Source of the DNA: UBA1724 sp051884615
GTDB lineage: Bacteria; Verrucomicrobiota; Lentisphaeria; Oligosphaerales; Oligosphaeraceae
Assembly (NCBI GenBank): GCA_051884615.1
Contig: JBJEVT010000030.1
Location: 1-64,000, forward strand
Length of the DNA: 64,000 nt
Reading direction: 5' to 3'
A program made the position numbers and the translations under genes. Shown in pieces: positions 16,580 through 25,799 of this stretch. How positions within the stretch are numbered: position 1 is the first letter of the stretch; the number at the start of each line of letters is the position of its first letter. The notes beneath the pieces were generated by a model. It did no database searches, was not told the origin of the DNA, and saw only the letters and a list, made by a program, of their open reading frames with translations.

Positions 16580-18595
16580 TCAGGACTTCTCCACGGTGCC
16601 GTCGTCGGTCTCGTCGGTCTTCCGGGTCTTCAGGAGCTTGAACATGAAGACGATGTCCCGGAGGCTGCCCCAGGCCATCCAGAGGGCGGTGACGGGGGCG
16701 AGGACCAGGTTGGCGAGGAGGTAGAACCAGAAGTAGTTGAACCACCATTCCGGGGACCACTGGGAGAGGCCGGGGAGGAAGAACGCCAGGACGTTCCAGA
16801 GGGTGATGAGGAAGAAGGCGGCCGCCCAGCCGTAGGTCCAGAAGGAGACGGAGAGGGCGATCACTTTGTCGGAGAGGGTGAATTCCTGGTCGAAGCCCAG
16901 GAAGAAGCGGACATACCAGGGGATGGACCTGGCTTTCTGCGCCTCGGTCTGGCGCGCCAGGGTTTCCTGGTCGGCGTACTCGCCCCGGTGGAAGAGCTTG
17001 TCCAGGTTGTAGGGCTTCTTGCAGGTGCAGAGGGAGACGATGAGGAAGGTGGCCTGGGCCGTCAGGGTGGTGCAGAAGCTGAGGATGGCGGCGTTGACGG
17101 GGCAGCGGTCCACGGCGCCCAGGAGGGTCTGGTTCTCGGGGCAGAAGGAGAGGAGGAACTCCCGGACGGCGTGCCAGCCCCGGGCGTCCAGGAGGACGAC
17201 GTTGCCGAGGGAGATGCAGACGCCCAGGAGGGAGGCCGCCCAGACGCCCTGGACGGTGCCTTTCTTCCAGTAGAGGCCGCCCAGGATGGCGCAGCCTGCG
17301 CCGGCGGCGAAGATGCAGCCGGTGAGCATCTGGAAGAGCTGGATGTATTCGCTTTGGCGGTAGAAGGTGCTGAAGCAGAAGGCGAAGAGCGCCACCAGGA
17401 TCATGGAGACGCGGAGGAGGTTCAGGTGGGCGCGCTGGGAGATGCGTTTCCCGTAGATGGGCATCACCACGTCCTGGACCAGGATGGAGCCCCAGCTGTG
17501 GAGGTAGGAGGTGTCCGTGGAGAGCATGAGGAAGAACATCACGGCCACCAGCATGCCCTTGACGCCCACGGGGAGGATGGCGGCAAGGCAGGTGGTGAGG
17601 GTCATCTGGTCGGCGGTGGCGGGGATGAAGTTGGCGGTGAGGTAGCTGTGGACCTCCTGGGAGATGTGGGAGAAGGCGTCCGCCTTTGCCACGGTGAGGC
17701 CGCCCAGGGAGAGCATCAGGGCGAAGAAAGCCACGGAGATCATGCGCCAGGTGGAGAGGATGCCGCCCATCTTGGCCTCGTGGGGCGTCAGGGCGGAGAC
17801 GGAGTATCCCTGGTTTCCCTGCCAGGCGCCGTGGCTGGAGACGCATCCGTAGATGTTGATCATGATCCACCAGAAGTTCAGGTCCTTCACGCCGGCGGTG
17901 TCGAAGGGATTGATGTAGCTCTGGCCCGGGGGCTGGCAGGTGAGCACCTCGTGGAAGGCGCTCTTGTCCAGCAGGAGAAGGATGGTGATGGCCACGGCGA
18001 TGCTCATGCCGTAGCAGAAGATGGACTGGATGGTGTCGGAGACGATGTTCTGGATTTGTCCCCCGGTGGCGGCGATGAGGAGGGCGCCTCCCAGGAAGAG
18101 GAACATCAGGAGGGGGAAGGTGGGGATTCCGCAGAGGCTGTTGGGCAGCCGGAGGAAGGAGATGAAGAAATTGGAGGCGACGGCGGGGAAGATGCCATAG
18201 TTGATCACCCCGGAGAGCCAGCAGATGACGCCCATGAAGATGCGGTAGCGCCGGCTGAAGCGCATCTCGAAATACTGCCCCATGGTCAGGGCGCGGGTCT
18301 CCCGGAAACGATAGGTGACGAACCCGGAGATGCAGAGAATCGCCAGGACGAAGGTGGCGGCGTTGTTCCACCAGGAGACCGCCCAGCCCGCATGATAGAA
18401 GACCTGGGTTCCCGCCACCAGGGTGATGAGGCCGTAGCCCGCCAGTCCGTTGGCGGAGGTGAGCAGATAGCGCCGGGCGGTGCGTCCCGCCGCCAGGAAG
18501 TCGGTGACGGAGCGCATGTGCCGTTTGGTGTAGAAGACGGAGACGGCCAGGAAAAGGAGGGGGATGACCAGCATTCCCCAGTCAAGAATGGTCAT
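16580..18595 (-). CDS. Sodium:solute symporter (SSS family)
   Basis: 671 aa of hydrophobic, multi-spanning protein, with about 13-15 predicted membrane helices. The early motif FLAAGRTARRYLLTSANGLAGYG (about 33-55) is characteristic of SSS transporters, which import sugars and other solutes with Na+. A soluble loop lies near 540-575. It sits at the 3' end of the carbohydrate locus, 61 nt downstream of the GH-A glycosidase, so a sugar or glycoside is the likely solute. Confidence 0.9.
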   Translation of the reverse strand: MTILDWGMLVIPLLFLAVSVFYTKRHMRSVTDFLAAGRTARRYLLTSANGLAGYGLITLVAGTQVFYHAGWAVSWWNNAATFVLAILCISGFVTYRFRETRALTMGQYFEMRFSRRYRIFMGVICWLSGVINYGIFPAVASNFFISFLRLPNSLCGIPTFPLLMFLFLGGALLIAATGGQIQNIVSDTIQSIFCYGMSIAVAITILLLLDKSAFHEVLTCQPPGQSYINPFDTAGVKDLNFWWIMINIYGCVSSHGAWQGNQGYSVSALTPHEAKMGGILSTWRMISVAFFALMLSLGGLTVAKADAFSHISQEVHSYLTANFIPATADQMTLTTCLAAILPVGVKGMLVAVMFFLMLSTDTSYLHSWGSILVQDVVMPIYGKRISQRAHLNLLRVSMILVALFAFCFSTFYRQSEYIQLFQMLTGCIFAAGAGCAILGGLYWKKGTVQGVWAASLLGVCISLGNVVLLDARGWHAVREFLLSFCPENQTLLGAVDRCPVNAAILSFCTTLTAQATFLIVSLCTCKKPYNLDKLFHRGEYADQETLARQTEAQKARSIPWYVRFFLGFDQEFTLSDKVIALSVSFWTYGWAAAFFLITLWNVLAFFLPGLSQWSPEWWFNYFWFYLLANLVLAPVTALWMAWGSLRDIVFMFKLLKTRKTDETDDGTVEKS

Positions 18596-18656
18596 GGGAG
18601 CGGGAGGTTGGGAGGGGGGAGGAGGGTCGGGGGCGCCGCCGGGCGCGGGTCGGGGG

Positions 18657-20573
18657 CTAGCGGGTCAGTTCCAGCAGGACGCCGTCGTGGGGCGGAATGG
18701 ACGTTTCGCTGCCATGGAGGCGCTTGTGGATTTTCCATCCGTCGGCCAGCGCGAGGTTTGGCTTCCGCGTCTCTTCGCCATTGTTCACCAGGATGGCATA
18801 GGCATGTCCCTCCTCCTGGGGGAGGGGGTGGATCGTGGTGGTGATCTCCGGGTCCAGGCTTCGGAGGGGCCGGGCATCCAGGAGCTCCCGGGCCGCCATG
18901 GCATAGAGTTTGGCATAGGGGAGTTTCCAGGCGCCGTGGGTCTGGGCGATCTGGCGTTCCGGCGAGGCCGCCAGGAACCACACCTTTCCCTTGCCGCAGG
19001 CGTGGCAGGTGAAGAAGGGGGTTCCCTCCTGGTCGGCGAGCAGCACCTGGGCGCCGACGCTTTCCAGCCGCATGCGGGCGCTGGTGGCGAAGGGGAGGGG
19101 GGCGGACTCCCCGGGGAGGAGCACTTGCGCTTCGCCGGGGAATTCCTCCAGCCCCGTGCTGGTGAGGCCGAAGAGGGGCTCGAAGGGGGCGATGGCGGCG
19201 CCGTCGTAGGTGTAGAGGAGCTGGGCTCCCTTCTCCCGGATGTTCCGCTCCAGTTCCTGGAGGCGGGGGCGGGGGACGTTGTTCAGGCCGGCGACGCCGG
19301 GGAGCAGATAGAATTCGGCGGGGCGGAGGGGTTCGTCCACGAACTGGAACTGGAGGTCGAAGCCGGCCTGCTTGGCGAGGAGCCAGGCGCCGTATGCCAT
19401 CTCCCAGGCGTCGTGGTCCTGGTTCAGGAGGCAGACAGCCTCCCGCCGGAAGGCGGGCAGACGGGAGAAGGGGAGGGCGTCCAGCATGGCGCGGAAGGCG
19501 GCGATTTCCCGGGCCACGGGCTTGGGGGAGCCGTCGTTGCGGAAGAGGCCCAGGAGGCGCTCCACGGCGCACCATTCATAGGGAGGATCGCTCAAGGTGT
19601 CCTGGTCGAAGGCGCACCACCACCACAGCCCCAGGTTGTCGTGGGCCCAGAGATTCCAGAGGGTGTCGCGGATGTAGGCGGCGGCGGTCTTCTCGTTGGC
19701 GACATTGGGGGCGAGGGTGCCGATTTCCTCGGCGACGCAGGGGCGGTGCGCCAGGTCCCCGTAGAAGTGGGCCTCGGAGGGGGCGTGGAAGGGGGCCTTG
19801 AAGGAGGCGAGGGAATCCCGGGCGGTGAGGCGGGAGAAGAGGGGATAGGGATGGACGGTGAGCACGTCGAAGATCTCCCCCATGTCCTGGATGCTCCAGT
19901 TGCCGTCCTCCTGGGCGGAGGTGACGGGCTGGGAGGTGAGGCCGTGCATGCCGGCAACCAGGGGATGGACGGAATCCTCGTTGCGGACGGCGTCCGCGAT
20001 GATCCGGCACCAGAGGGCGCCCTGGTGGCGGTTGGTCTTCTCCAGATTGTTGCACTCGTTGCCCACGCCCCAGAAGGCGATGGCGGGATGCTCCCGGAAC
20101 TCCCGGACGAAGCGGTGGACGAAGCGCAGCTGCCACTGGAGCACCATGGGGTCGGTGAGGAGCTTGCTCTGGGCGAAGGCGGGCGGGGTGAAGAGGCGGC
20201 CGGACATCCAGCCGGTGACCAGGCCCACCCCCAGCTTCAGATGGTGGCGCTGGGCGCAGTCGCACAGGAAGCGGAAGCGCTCCAGCATCTCCGGATCCAC
20301 GCCGCTCTGGGTCCCGTCCGGCTCATAGGGCACGGGGCCGCCGTCTTTCCAGCGCAGCTGGAAGGGGGCGTTGCAGCCGATGGAGAAGAGCTGAAGGGGC
20401 TGGAAGTCCGTCCAGAGGGGGAAGACCCGCACCACGTCCAGCTTCAGGGATTCCAGGAGGGTGAAATCCCGCTCCACCACCTGGGGGCGCCAGTCTTTCC
20501 ACATGGCGATACCGGCATGGCTTGCCCAGTAGTTGCATCCGACGGAGAAATCACCAGAGTCAAACAAAGTCAT
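18657..20573 (-). CDS. Clan GH-A-like glycoside hydrolase with GH42-like middle domain
   Basis: 638 aa without a signal peptide, so probably cytoplasmic. Residues 1-330 look like a (beta/alpha)8 barrel. FWGVGNE gives a candidate acid/base Glu173 and CVAEEIG a candidate nucleophile Glu282 or Glu283, spaced as in GH5/GH42 relatives. Residues about 395-545 resemble the glutamine-amidotransferase-like trimerisation domain of GH42 (EFYLLPGVAGLNN), and a small beta domain ends the protein. This could be a beta-galactosidase, beta-mannosidase or related enzyme. I cannot assign a GH family with confidence. The gene is 83 nt downstream of nothing but spacer on its 5' side (20574-20693). Confidence 0.7.
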   Translation of the reverse strand: MTLFDSGDFSVGCNYWASHAGIAMWKDWRPQVVERDFTLLESLKLDVVRVFPLWTDFQPLQLFSIGCNAPFQLRWKDGGPVPYEPDGTQSGVDPEMLERFRFLCDCAQRHHLKLGVGLVTGWMSGRLFTPPAFAQSKLLTDPMVLQWQLRFVHRFVREFREHPAIAFWGVGNECNNLEKTNRHQGALWCRIIADAVRNEDSVHPLVAGMHGLTSQPVTSAQEDGNWSIQDMGEIFDVLTVHPYPLFSRLTARDSLASFKAPFHAPSEAHFYGDLAHRPCVAEEIGTLAPNVANEKTAAAYIRDTLWNLWAHDNLGLWWWCAFDQDTLSDPPYEWCAVERLLGLFRNDGSPKPVAREIAAFRAMLDALPFSRLPAFRREAVCLLNQDHDAWEMAYGAWLLAKQAGFDLQFQFVDEPLRPAEFYLLPGVAGLNNVPRPRLQELERNIREKGAQLLYTYDGAAIAPFEPLFGLTSTGLEEFPGEAQVLLPGESAPLPFATSARMRLESVGAQVLLADQEGTPFFTCHACGKGKVWFLAASPERQIAQTHGAWKLPYAKLYAMAARELLDARPLRSLDPEITTTIHPLPQEEGHAYAILVNNGEETRKPNLALADGWKIHKRLHGSETSIPPHDGVLLELTR

Positions 20574-20693
20574 GAGACGAGGAAAAGGGAAACGTGGGTA
20601 AAGATCCGGGGGATTCCCCGGAGAGTGTCCGGGAAATCCCCCCGTTGTAGCCGCCGGGGGCGGGGGAGGAGGGTGCGGAGGCAGCCTCTTGTG

Positions 20694-22616
20694 CTATGCT
20701 TTCGCCAAAGCGGAGCGGAGGGCCTGGACGGCGTCCAGGACCCGCTGGCGCTGGCGGTGCAGCTCCTGGGGGGAGCGGGGGAAGCGGTTCACGGCCTGGA
20801 TCCAGTTCACCGCCAGGATGTCCTGGATTTCCTGGCGCAGGGCGTCGGGCAGGTCCAGCCCCTTCTCCTCCGCTTCCCGGAAGAGGACCTGGAGGTAGTC
20901 CAGATAGCGGTAGTCCTGCATGCCCTCCCGGAGGATTTCGCTGCGGATGGTGGGGAGGAAGCCGTGGACGGGGTCGGGGAAGAGGAGCCATCCGTCGCCC
21001 TGTCCGGCGCCGGTCTCCGGGGGATTGGAGTTCACCAGGTGGTCCTCCCACCAGTTCATGCACCAGAAGAGGGAGATGGAGAACCCGTATTTCCACTGCA
21101 TGAAGAACTGGATGCGGTTGTTCACGCCGGCGACGTCCAGCATGTTGCAGGTGGCGAAGGATTTGGGCTGGACATTCAGATACCAGCCGATTTCCTTGCC
21201 GGATTTTTGGAGCTGGAGAATGTAATCCAGCAGTTTCGGATTATCGAAATACCGGCTGCTGAAATAGATGAAATCCACGGTGTCCAGATAGGGCTCGATG
21301 AGCTCCTTGCCCTTGTGGGGGAAGCAGAAGCAGGTGATGATCTTGGCGCCGGTCTTCTCCTTGATTTTGGTGAGGGTGTCCACGGCGATGGTGTTGTTGG
21401 CGTCGATTTCATCGTAGTAGATATACTTCTTCACATCCCCCAGGCCCAGGGATTTCAGGGTCTCGTTGTTTTCCACGCAGGCCTTCACGATGTCGTCGTA
21501 GTATTCCTCGATGGTGTTCCGGGTGCCGTTGCGGTAGTATTCCACATACCAGCTGGTGTAGGGGAGGGAGGCCAGCATGGAGAACTTGTATTTCCGCGCC
21601 TGCTCCAGATTTTCGGCCTCCAGGCGATAGGTGGAGATGTCCATGAAGGAGGGCCAGGGGCATCCCGGAGCCCCCATGAAGAGTCCCCGGTCCATGATGT
21701 CCTGGAGCAGCGCGTCCAGATGGGGGTTGTGGGGGAAGACGGTGTCGGGGGCGTGGAGCTCCTTCTTCTCCAGCATCTCGTTCTTCACGCGCTTGGACAC
21801 CTGGAAGGCGGTGCGGTCCGGCTGAACCACCGCGAAGACCCGCTCGGGCACGGGCAGGTCAAAGTCCAGGACGGTGAGTTCCACGGGCACCTGGACGCTC
21901 TCCTCCCCGGCGGTGAAGCGGATGGCGCCCCGGCAGAGGCCGGCGGGGGTTCCCTGGGGGACATGGAGGGAGACCCAGTAGGGACGGAGGTTTTCGGCAC
22001 GGGCCAGGGGCTCCTGGAGGGTGTCGGGGGTGAGGGGGTCGGGCCAGAGCTCGCCCTGGGCGAGCACCACCTTCTGGCGGTAGAGGCGGAGGGCGTCGGC
22101 GGGCAGAACCACGTTGCCCTGGACGTCCGTCAAATCCGTGGCTTCCATCTGGACGGGCCCCTCCAGATCGCGGAAAAGGGGAAGGAGGACGACTTGGGCG
22201 TTGACCCATTCGTCACCTGCGGCGGCGAGGCGGAGGGTTCCGCCGAAATCCCGGTCTCCCAGCAGGGGCAGATCGGAGAATACTTTGGTGAGGGCGTCCT
22301 CCACATAGTAGCGGAGATTTCCGGCGCCTCTCTGGTCGGGGTGGGAGGCCAGGGCCTCCAGACGCGCGGTGGTCTCCAGGAGATCCCCCACGGGATAGGG
22401 ATTCTTCTCCACGTCCCACTCCCGGGAGAGTGCCTTCTGGATGCAATCCCGGGTCTCCTTGACAAAGGCCGCCTTGGCAGGCGAGTCGGCAAAGAGGGGA
22501 AGCACCCTCTGGAGGCGCTGCTCCAGATAGTGGACTTCCTTGTTCAGAATATCCTTGGCCATCAAGGGCAGGAGGAGAAAGGTGGACGCCAGGAGAAGAG
22601 GAAGGGTCTTGGACAT
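20694..22616 (-). CDS. GH123-like (DUF4091) glycosidase, secreted
   Basis: 640 aa. The start at 22616 (MSKTLPLLL) gives a clean signal peptide of about 20 residues ending LMA-K. The N-terminal half is a beta-sandwich region; the second half resembles DUF4091, ending with the typical RSEILREGMQDYRYLDYL. The segment YIYYDEIDAN places an Asp402-Glu403 pair where GH123 beta-N-acetylgalactosaminidases carry their catalytic Asp-Glu pair for substrate-assisted hydrolysis. A beta-HexNAc-releasing activity is therefore plausible but not shown. It lies downstream of a pseudopilin gene, from which a strong hairpin separates it. Confidence 0.75.
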   Translation of the reverse strand: MSKTLPLLLASTFLLLPLMAKDILNKEVHYLEQRLQRVLPLFADSPAKAAFVKETRDCIQKALSREWDVEKNPYPVGDLLETTARLEALASHPDQRGAGNLRYYVEDALTKVFSDLPLLGDRDFGGTLRLAAAGDEWVNAQVVLLPLFRDLEGPVQMEATDLTDVQGNVVLPADALRLYRQKVVLAQGELWPDPLTPDTLQEPLARAENLRPYWVSLHVPQGTPAGLCRGAIRFTAGEESVQVPVELTVLDFDLPVPERVFAVVQPDRTAFQVSKRVKNEMLEKKELHAPDTVFPHNPHLDALLQDIMDRGLFMGAPGCPWPSFMDISTYRLEAENLEQARKYKFSMLASLPYTSWYVEYYRNGTRNTIEEYYDDIVKACVENNETLKSLGLGDVKKYIYYDEIDANNTIAVDTLTKIKEKTGAKIITCFCFPHKGKELIEPYLDTVDFIYFSSRYFDNPKLLDYILQLQKSGKEIGWYLNVQPKSFATCNMLDVAGVNNRIQFFMQWKYGFSISLFWCMNWWEDHLVNSNPPETGAGQGDGWLLFPDPVHGFLPTIRSEILREGMQDYRYLDYLQVLFREAEEKGLDLPDALRQEIQDILAVNWIQAVNRFPRSPQELHRQRQRVLDAVQALRSALAKA

Positions 22617-22651
22617 CGGAGGAGAAGGGGGGCGGGAGGAGAAACAGGAAG

Positions 22652-22693
22652 GCGGCACCCCGCCGGGAAAGGGGATTCCTGGCGGGGTGCCGC
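22652..22693 (-). terminator. Strong hairpin after the pseudopilin gene
   Basis: A perfect 13-bp inverted repeat: GCGGCACCCCGCC (22652-22664) and GGCGGGGTGCCGC (22681-22693), with a 16-nt loop. It starts 24 nt past the pseudopilin stop on the minus strand and is followed by CTTCCTGTTTCTCC. It probably terminates or limits read-through into the GH123-like gene. Confidence 0.7.
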
Positions 22694-22716
22694 GGGAGCT
22701 CGGGCAGAGGTCGGAA

Positions 22717-23460
22717 TTAGTCGTTCATGTACCAGCCGTCCCAGCCGTAGTAGTAGGGCTTCCAGTAGTAGTCGTTGTTCTCCATGACCTGCTCCTTGGT
22801 GATGTCGCTCACATGGCCGTCAAACCAGAGGACGTTGGCGCGCTTGCCGTGGATCATGTGGATGGGATACCAGGTGTGGTTGTATCCGGGGTAGTAGTAG
22901 GAGAAGGAGCCGGGGCTCAGGAGGCGGGTGTTGTCAGAGTCCACGGTCTCGGTGCCGGCGGCGTTGGCAACGGAGTCGCCAACCCAGATGTGGGCGGAGG
23001 GGTTCTGCTTCTTGTTGGCAAGGGTGTTGCGCTTGAAGCCGTGGTTGGTCATGGGCCACTGGCACTGGACGGCGTCGACGTTCATGCCGTAGGAGGCGCA
23101 GAGACGGCGCTCCACGCCCGTGGGCACCTGATCCAGAGGATAGGTGTTTTCCTGGGCGGGGCAGAGCAGAGCCTTGGTGGACATGTTGTAGTCCTGCCAC
23201 AGCTGGTAGTCCCAGCCCATGTAGATGGCGTCGGCGGGGGAGGCTTGGCCGGCGTACTGGTACCAGGCCATCATCAGGTGGTCGTCGCTCTCGTCGGAGT
23301 AGATGGTCAGGAAGAGACCGATCTGCTTCAGGTTGTTGGTGCAGCTGATGGCGCGGGCCTTCTCGCGGGCCTTGGAGAGGGCGGGCAGCAGCATGGCCGC
23401 CAGGATGGCGATGATGGCGATGACGACCAACAGTTCGATCAGAGTGAATGATTTTTTCAT
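22717..23460 (-). CDS. Prepilin-like protein with N-terminal methylation motif
   Basis: 247 aa. The N-terminus KKSFTLIELLVVIAIIAIL is a type IV/type II pseudopilin leader: cleavage before Phe, Glu at +5 and a long hydrophobic helix. The rest is a polar, Trp/Tyr-rich passenger ending with HGKRANVLWFDGHV, the 'H-x-DG' element common in this protein class. Such proteins are encoded in great numbers in Lentisphaerae and Planctomycetes. Their roles are mostly unknown; export by a type II-like system is inferred. Its first 46 residues are identical to those of the pilin at 52096. It lies within the glycan locus, between the propeller and GH123-like genes. Confidence 0.9.
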   Translation of the reverse strand: MKKSFTLIELLVVIAIIAILAAMLLPALSKAREKARAISCTNNLKQIGLFLTIYSDESDDHLMMAWYQYAGQASPADAIYMGWDYQLWQDYNMSTKALLCPAQENTYPLDQVPTGVERRLCASYGMNVDAVQCQWPMTNHGFKRNTLANKKQNPSAHIWVGDSVANAAGTETVDSDNTRLLSPGSFSYYYPGYNHTWYPIHMIHGKRANVLWFDGHVSDITKEQVMENNDYYWKPYYYGWDGWYMND

Positions 23461-23515
23461 GGGTGATTGAATGTTAGTAGGTTACGATTGTTGTTGGAGA
23501 CGTTTTTGGGGGGTG

Positions 23516-23561
23516 GGGAAACAAAACACTAGGGAAACAATGGGAAACACAAGGGAAACAA
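23516..23561. repeat. Four short direct repeats of TTGTTTCCC (minus strand)
   Basis: The 9-mer GGGAAACAA (third copy GGGAAACAC) starts at 23516, 23532, 23542 and 23553 on the plus strand. The array lies between the propeller stop and the pseudopilin start, about 55-100 nt upstream of the latter. Possibly a regulator-binding array; no promoter was identified nearby. Confidence 0.55.
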
Positions 23562-23577
23562 GAAAAAAACAGGGAGG

Positions 23578-25632
23578 CTAGGAAGAGAAACGGTAGAAAA
23601 AGAGGGTGGCGAGTCGTCCGGCGCCGCCCACGGCGACCAGGGAGCCGTCGGGACTGACGTCCAGGGAGGCGAGCTGGGAGTTGTTGGCGACCATGGGGTT
23701 TCCCGGGACTTCGCCGTAGAGGCGTCCCAGGTCCTGGAGACCGTTCCGGAGCGTGAAGCGCACCAGGTGTCCCAGGTCTCCCTCGTCTCCGCAGATGGCG
23801 AAGGCGGTCTTTCCGTCCCGGGCGGCGGCGATGGCTTTGACGGGGCCCTGGTTGCCCACGGCGCCCAGGGAGAAGAGGGAGTTGTCCTGGGGATTCCAGA
23901 GAGAGAAGAGGGAGTCGGCGCTGCCCAGGAGCCATCTTCCGTCGGCCAGGGGGGCGGCGGCGGTGATGTTGGAAAGCATGCCCCGTCCCGCCCGGGCGGG
24001 GAGGGGGAGGTTTTCCGGGAGGGCGGGGAGGGGGCTGGGTTGGGGAGCGGCCTGGGGGGCGGCTTCCCGGTGGAGGACCTTGCCCTCCGGGGAGACCAGG
24101 AAGCGTTCTCCTCCGGCGATGGCCTCCCATTTTCCCTCCTCCAGGCAGCGGAGGGTGTGGATGGTGTGGTCCGCCTGGTCCGGCAGCAGCTCCCAGATCC
24201 GGCAGAGACCGCAGGGATCGGGGCGCACATGGGAGCGGGCATGGGCGTCCCGCCAGGTGTTGTTGTCCTGCATGTATTTCCGGAAGCGGAAATAGTCGGC
24301 GGTGTCGGCGGCGAAGTCCTTTCCCGGGTAGAAGTCGGCGCCGTCGGCGAAGGCGCAGTAGTTCCAGGGGTCCCGGCTGACGGGCCGCTCCTCCTGGCGC
24401 CGCCGGTAGACCTCCTTCAGGTCCACGGAGACCATCCACGCCATGTCCTCCCCGTGGTTTCCGTTGGGGAAGTGGAGCACGTCCCGGGCGTCCAGGGCGA
24501 CGTGGCAGATCATGGCGGTGGAGATGTTGTCTGCGCCCAGCATGCCCATGAACTCCACCTCCTTGCCATGGCGGTAGTCATAGCGGTAGAGGTGGGCGGA
24601 GCCGCCGGGATAGTCGTTGCAGCTTTCCCGCGCCACGATGAACCAGAGGACGCCCTGGGAGTCGAAGACGTGTCCTTTCTGGATGCCGGGCGGGGCGTCG
24701 CGCCACTTTCCCCGGGGGGAGAGGTCGGCCTCCAGGGTGATGGCGCTGGTGGCGGGATCCAGCCGGAGGAGCTTGTCGCTGTAGTGCATGGTGAAGTAGA
24801 AGGCGCCGTCGGGCCCCTGGCAGACATGGGCGATGACCCGGTGGAGCGCCCACAGATGGACCGGCTCGGGCTCCGCCGCCACAGGCCCCAGATCCCGCAC
24901 CTCCAGGGTGTCCGCGTCGATGCGGAAGATGTGGCCGGAACGGCTGGTGGTGTAGATCCCTCCCCGATGGTCGGGGAAGAGACAGTAGGAGCCGTATTCC
25001 GTGATCTGCCCCAGGGGCGTCACCTCCAGGGTGTCCAGGGACATCCGGAAGAGCTCGCCCTTCAGGAAGGTGGTGAAGAAGAGGGCGTTGTGACGCTCGT
25101 CGTAGCAGCTGCCGTAGATGGAGTCCCGCTTCACCGGAATCCCCAGGTTGGACACCTTCCCGTCCCGGGGATCGTAGATCAGCACATGGGAGCCGGCATA
25201 CCCCTCGTGGGCATGCTCGAAGTAGGAGTCGAAGAGCCAGTAGGGATGCAGGGGGCTCCGGGCAGTGGTGTGGGTGGTCATCACAATCCTGCCGTCCGGC
25301 AGCTCCGTCAGGCTGGTGTGAATCTTGCTCGGGGGAATCTCCCGGGGACTCACGCAGAAGATCTGGCCCAGGTCAAAGAGAAAGGTCAGCTCCCCCGAAC
25401 GGGTGTCGTATCGGAACAGACGGGCGCACAGGGGCTGGGAGAGCTCGCCGCACAACGCCACATAGGCCGTCACGCCGTCCTTGCACAGGAGAAAATCCCA
25501 GCAGGCGTTGTGACGGCTCCTGGAGGGAAACAGGGTCTGGCGCAACGTCCCCGCCGGCACCAGGGAGAAATACTCCTCGGGCATCTCCCTGCAGAGGTAG
25601 CGGTCTTTCAGATAGGGGGAGGGGGTGGACAT
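23578..25632 (-). CDS. Beta-propeller-like protein of unknown function
   Basis: 684 aa, no signal peptide or membrane segment. Repeating beta-rich units with patterns such as LFRYDTRSGELTFLFDLG, HVLIYDPRDGKVSNLG, LFRMSLDTLEVTPLG and HIFRIDADTLEVRDLG suggest a multi-bladed propeller over the first 400 residues and again at about 560-684. A His/Cys-containing insert lies at 400-500. Propellers of this kind include lyases and scaffold or sensor proteins; I cannot choose between these. It is the first gene downstream of lacI in the locus, and two copies of a 19-bp element precede it. Confidence 0.6.
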   Translation of the reverse strand: MSTPSPYLKDRYLCREMPEEYFSLVPAGTLRQTLFPSRSRHNACWDFLLCKDGVTAYVALCGELSQPLCARLFRYDTRSGELTFLFDLGQIFCVSPREIPPSKIHTSLTELPDGRIVMTTHTTARSPLHPYWLFDSYFEHAHEGYAGSHVLIYDPRDGKVSNLGIPVKRDSIYGSCYDERHNALFFTTFLKGELFRMSLDTLEVTPLGQITEYGSYCLFPDHRGGIYTTSRSGHIFRIDADTLEVRDLGPVAAEPEPVHLWALHRVIAHVCQGPDGAFYFTMHYSDKLLRLDPATSAITLEADLSPRGKWRDAPPGIQKGHVFDSQGVLWFIVARESCNDYPGGSAHLYRYDYRHGKEVEFMGMLGADNISTAMICHVALDARDVLHFPNGNHGEDMAWMVSVDLKEVYRRRQEERPVSRDPWNYCAFADGADFYPGKDFAADTADYFRFRKYMQDNNTWRDAHARSHVRPDPCGLCRIWELLPDQADHTIHTLRCLEEGKWEAIAGGERFLVSPEGKVLHREAAPQAAPQPSPLPALPENLPLPARAGRGMLSNITAAAPLADGRWLLGSADSLFSLWNPQDNSLFSLGAVGNQGPVKAIAAARDGKTAFAICGDEGDLGHLVRFTLRNGLQDLGRLYGEVPGNPMVANNSQLASLDVSPDGSLVAVGGAGRLATLFFYRFSS

Positions 25633-25641
25633 GAGACAAAA

Positions 25642-25760
25642 GGCAAAAACGAATTAGCCGGGCGGAGCGGAAAAAGGCGAAGGGTCTTCTTCCGGATTCC
25701 GGCTGGGAAAGGCGGGGGAGGAGGGCGGGGCCTCCTCCGAACAAAAACGTATTAGCCGGG
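25642..25760. repeat. Two 19-bp direct repeats exactly 100 bp apart
   Basis: CAAAAACGAATTAGCCGGG (25642-25660) and CAAAAACGTATTAGCCGGG (25742-25760) differ at one base. Both lie between the propeller start (25632) and the lacI stop (25800). On the minus strand they read CCGGCTAATNCGTTTTTG. The sub-motif GCTAATNCGT is also found at the palindrome upstream of lacI, so they may be operators or promoter elements. Confidence 0.55.
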
Positions 25761-25799
25761 GAGAAGGGAAGAACGAACCCTGGGGATTGCCGGGTTCGG

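Noticed and set aside
18564..22787. Plus-strand open frame of 1407 codons opposite the glycosidase genes
   Set aside because: Composition is Gly/Ala/Val/His-rich with no domain and mirrors the strongly GC-biased third positions of the minus-strand genes, which have clear homology. It is an antisense shadow, as are similar long frames at 3650-6103, 9447-12854 and 45826-49698 and the minus-strand frame opposite clpB (833-3295).
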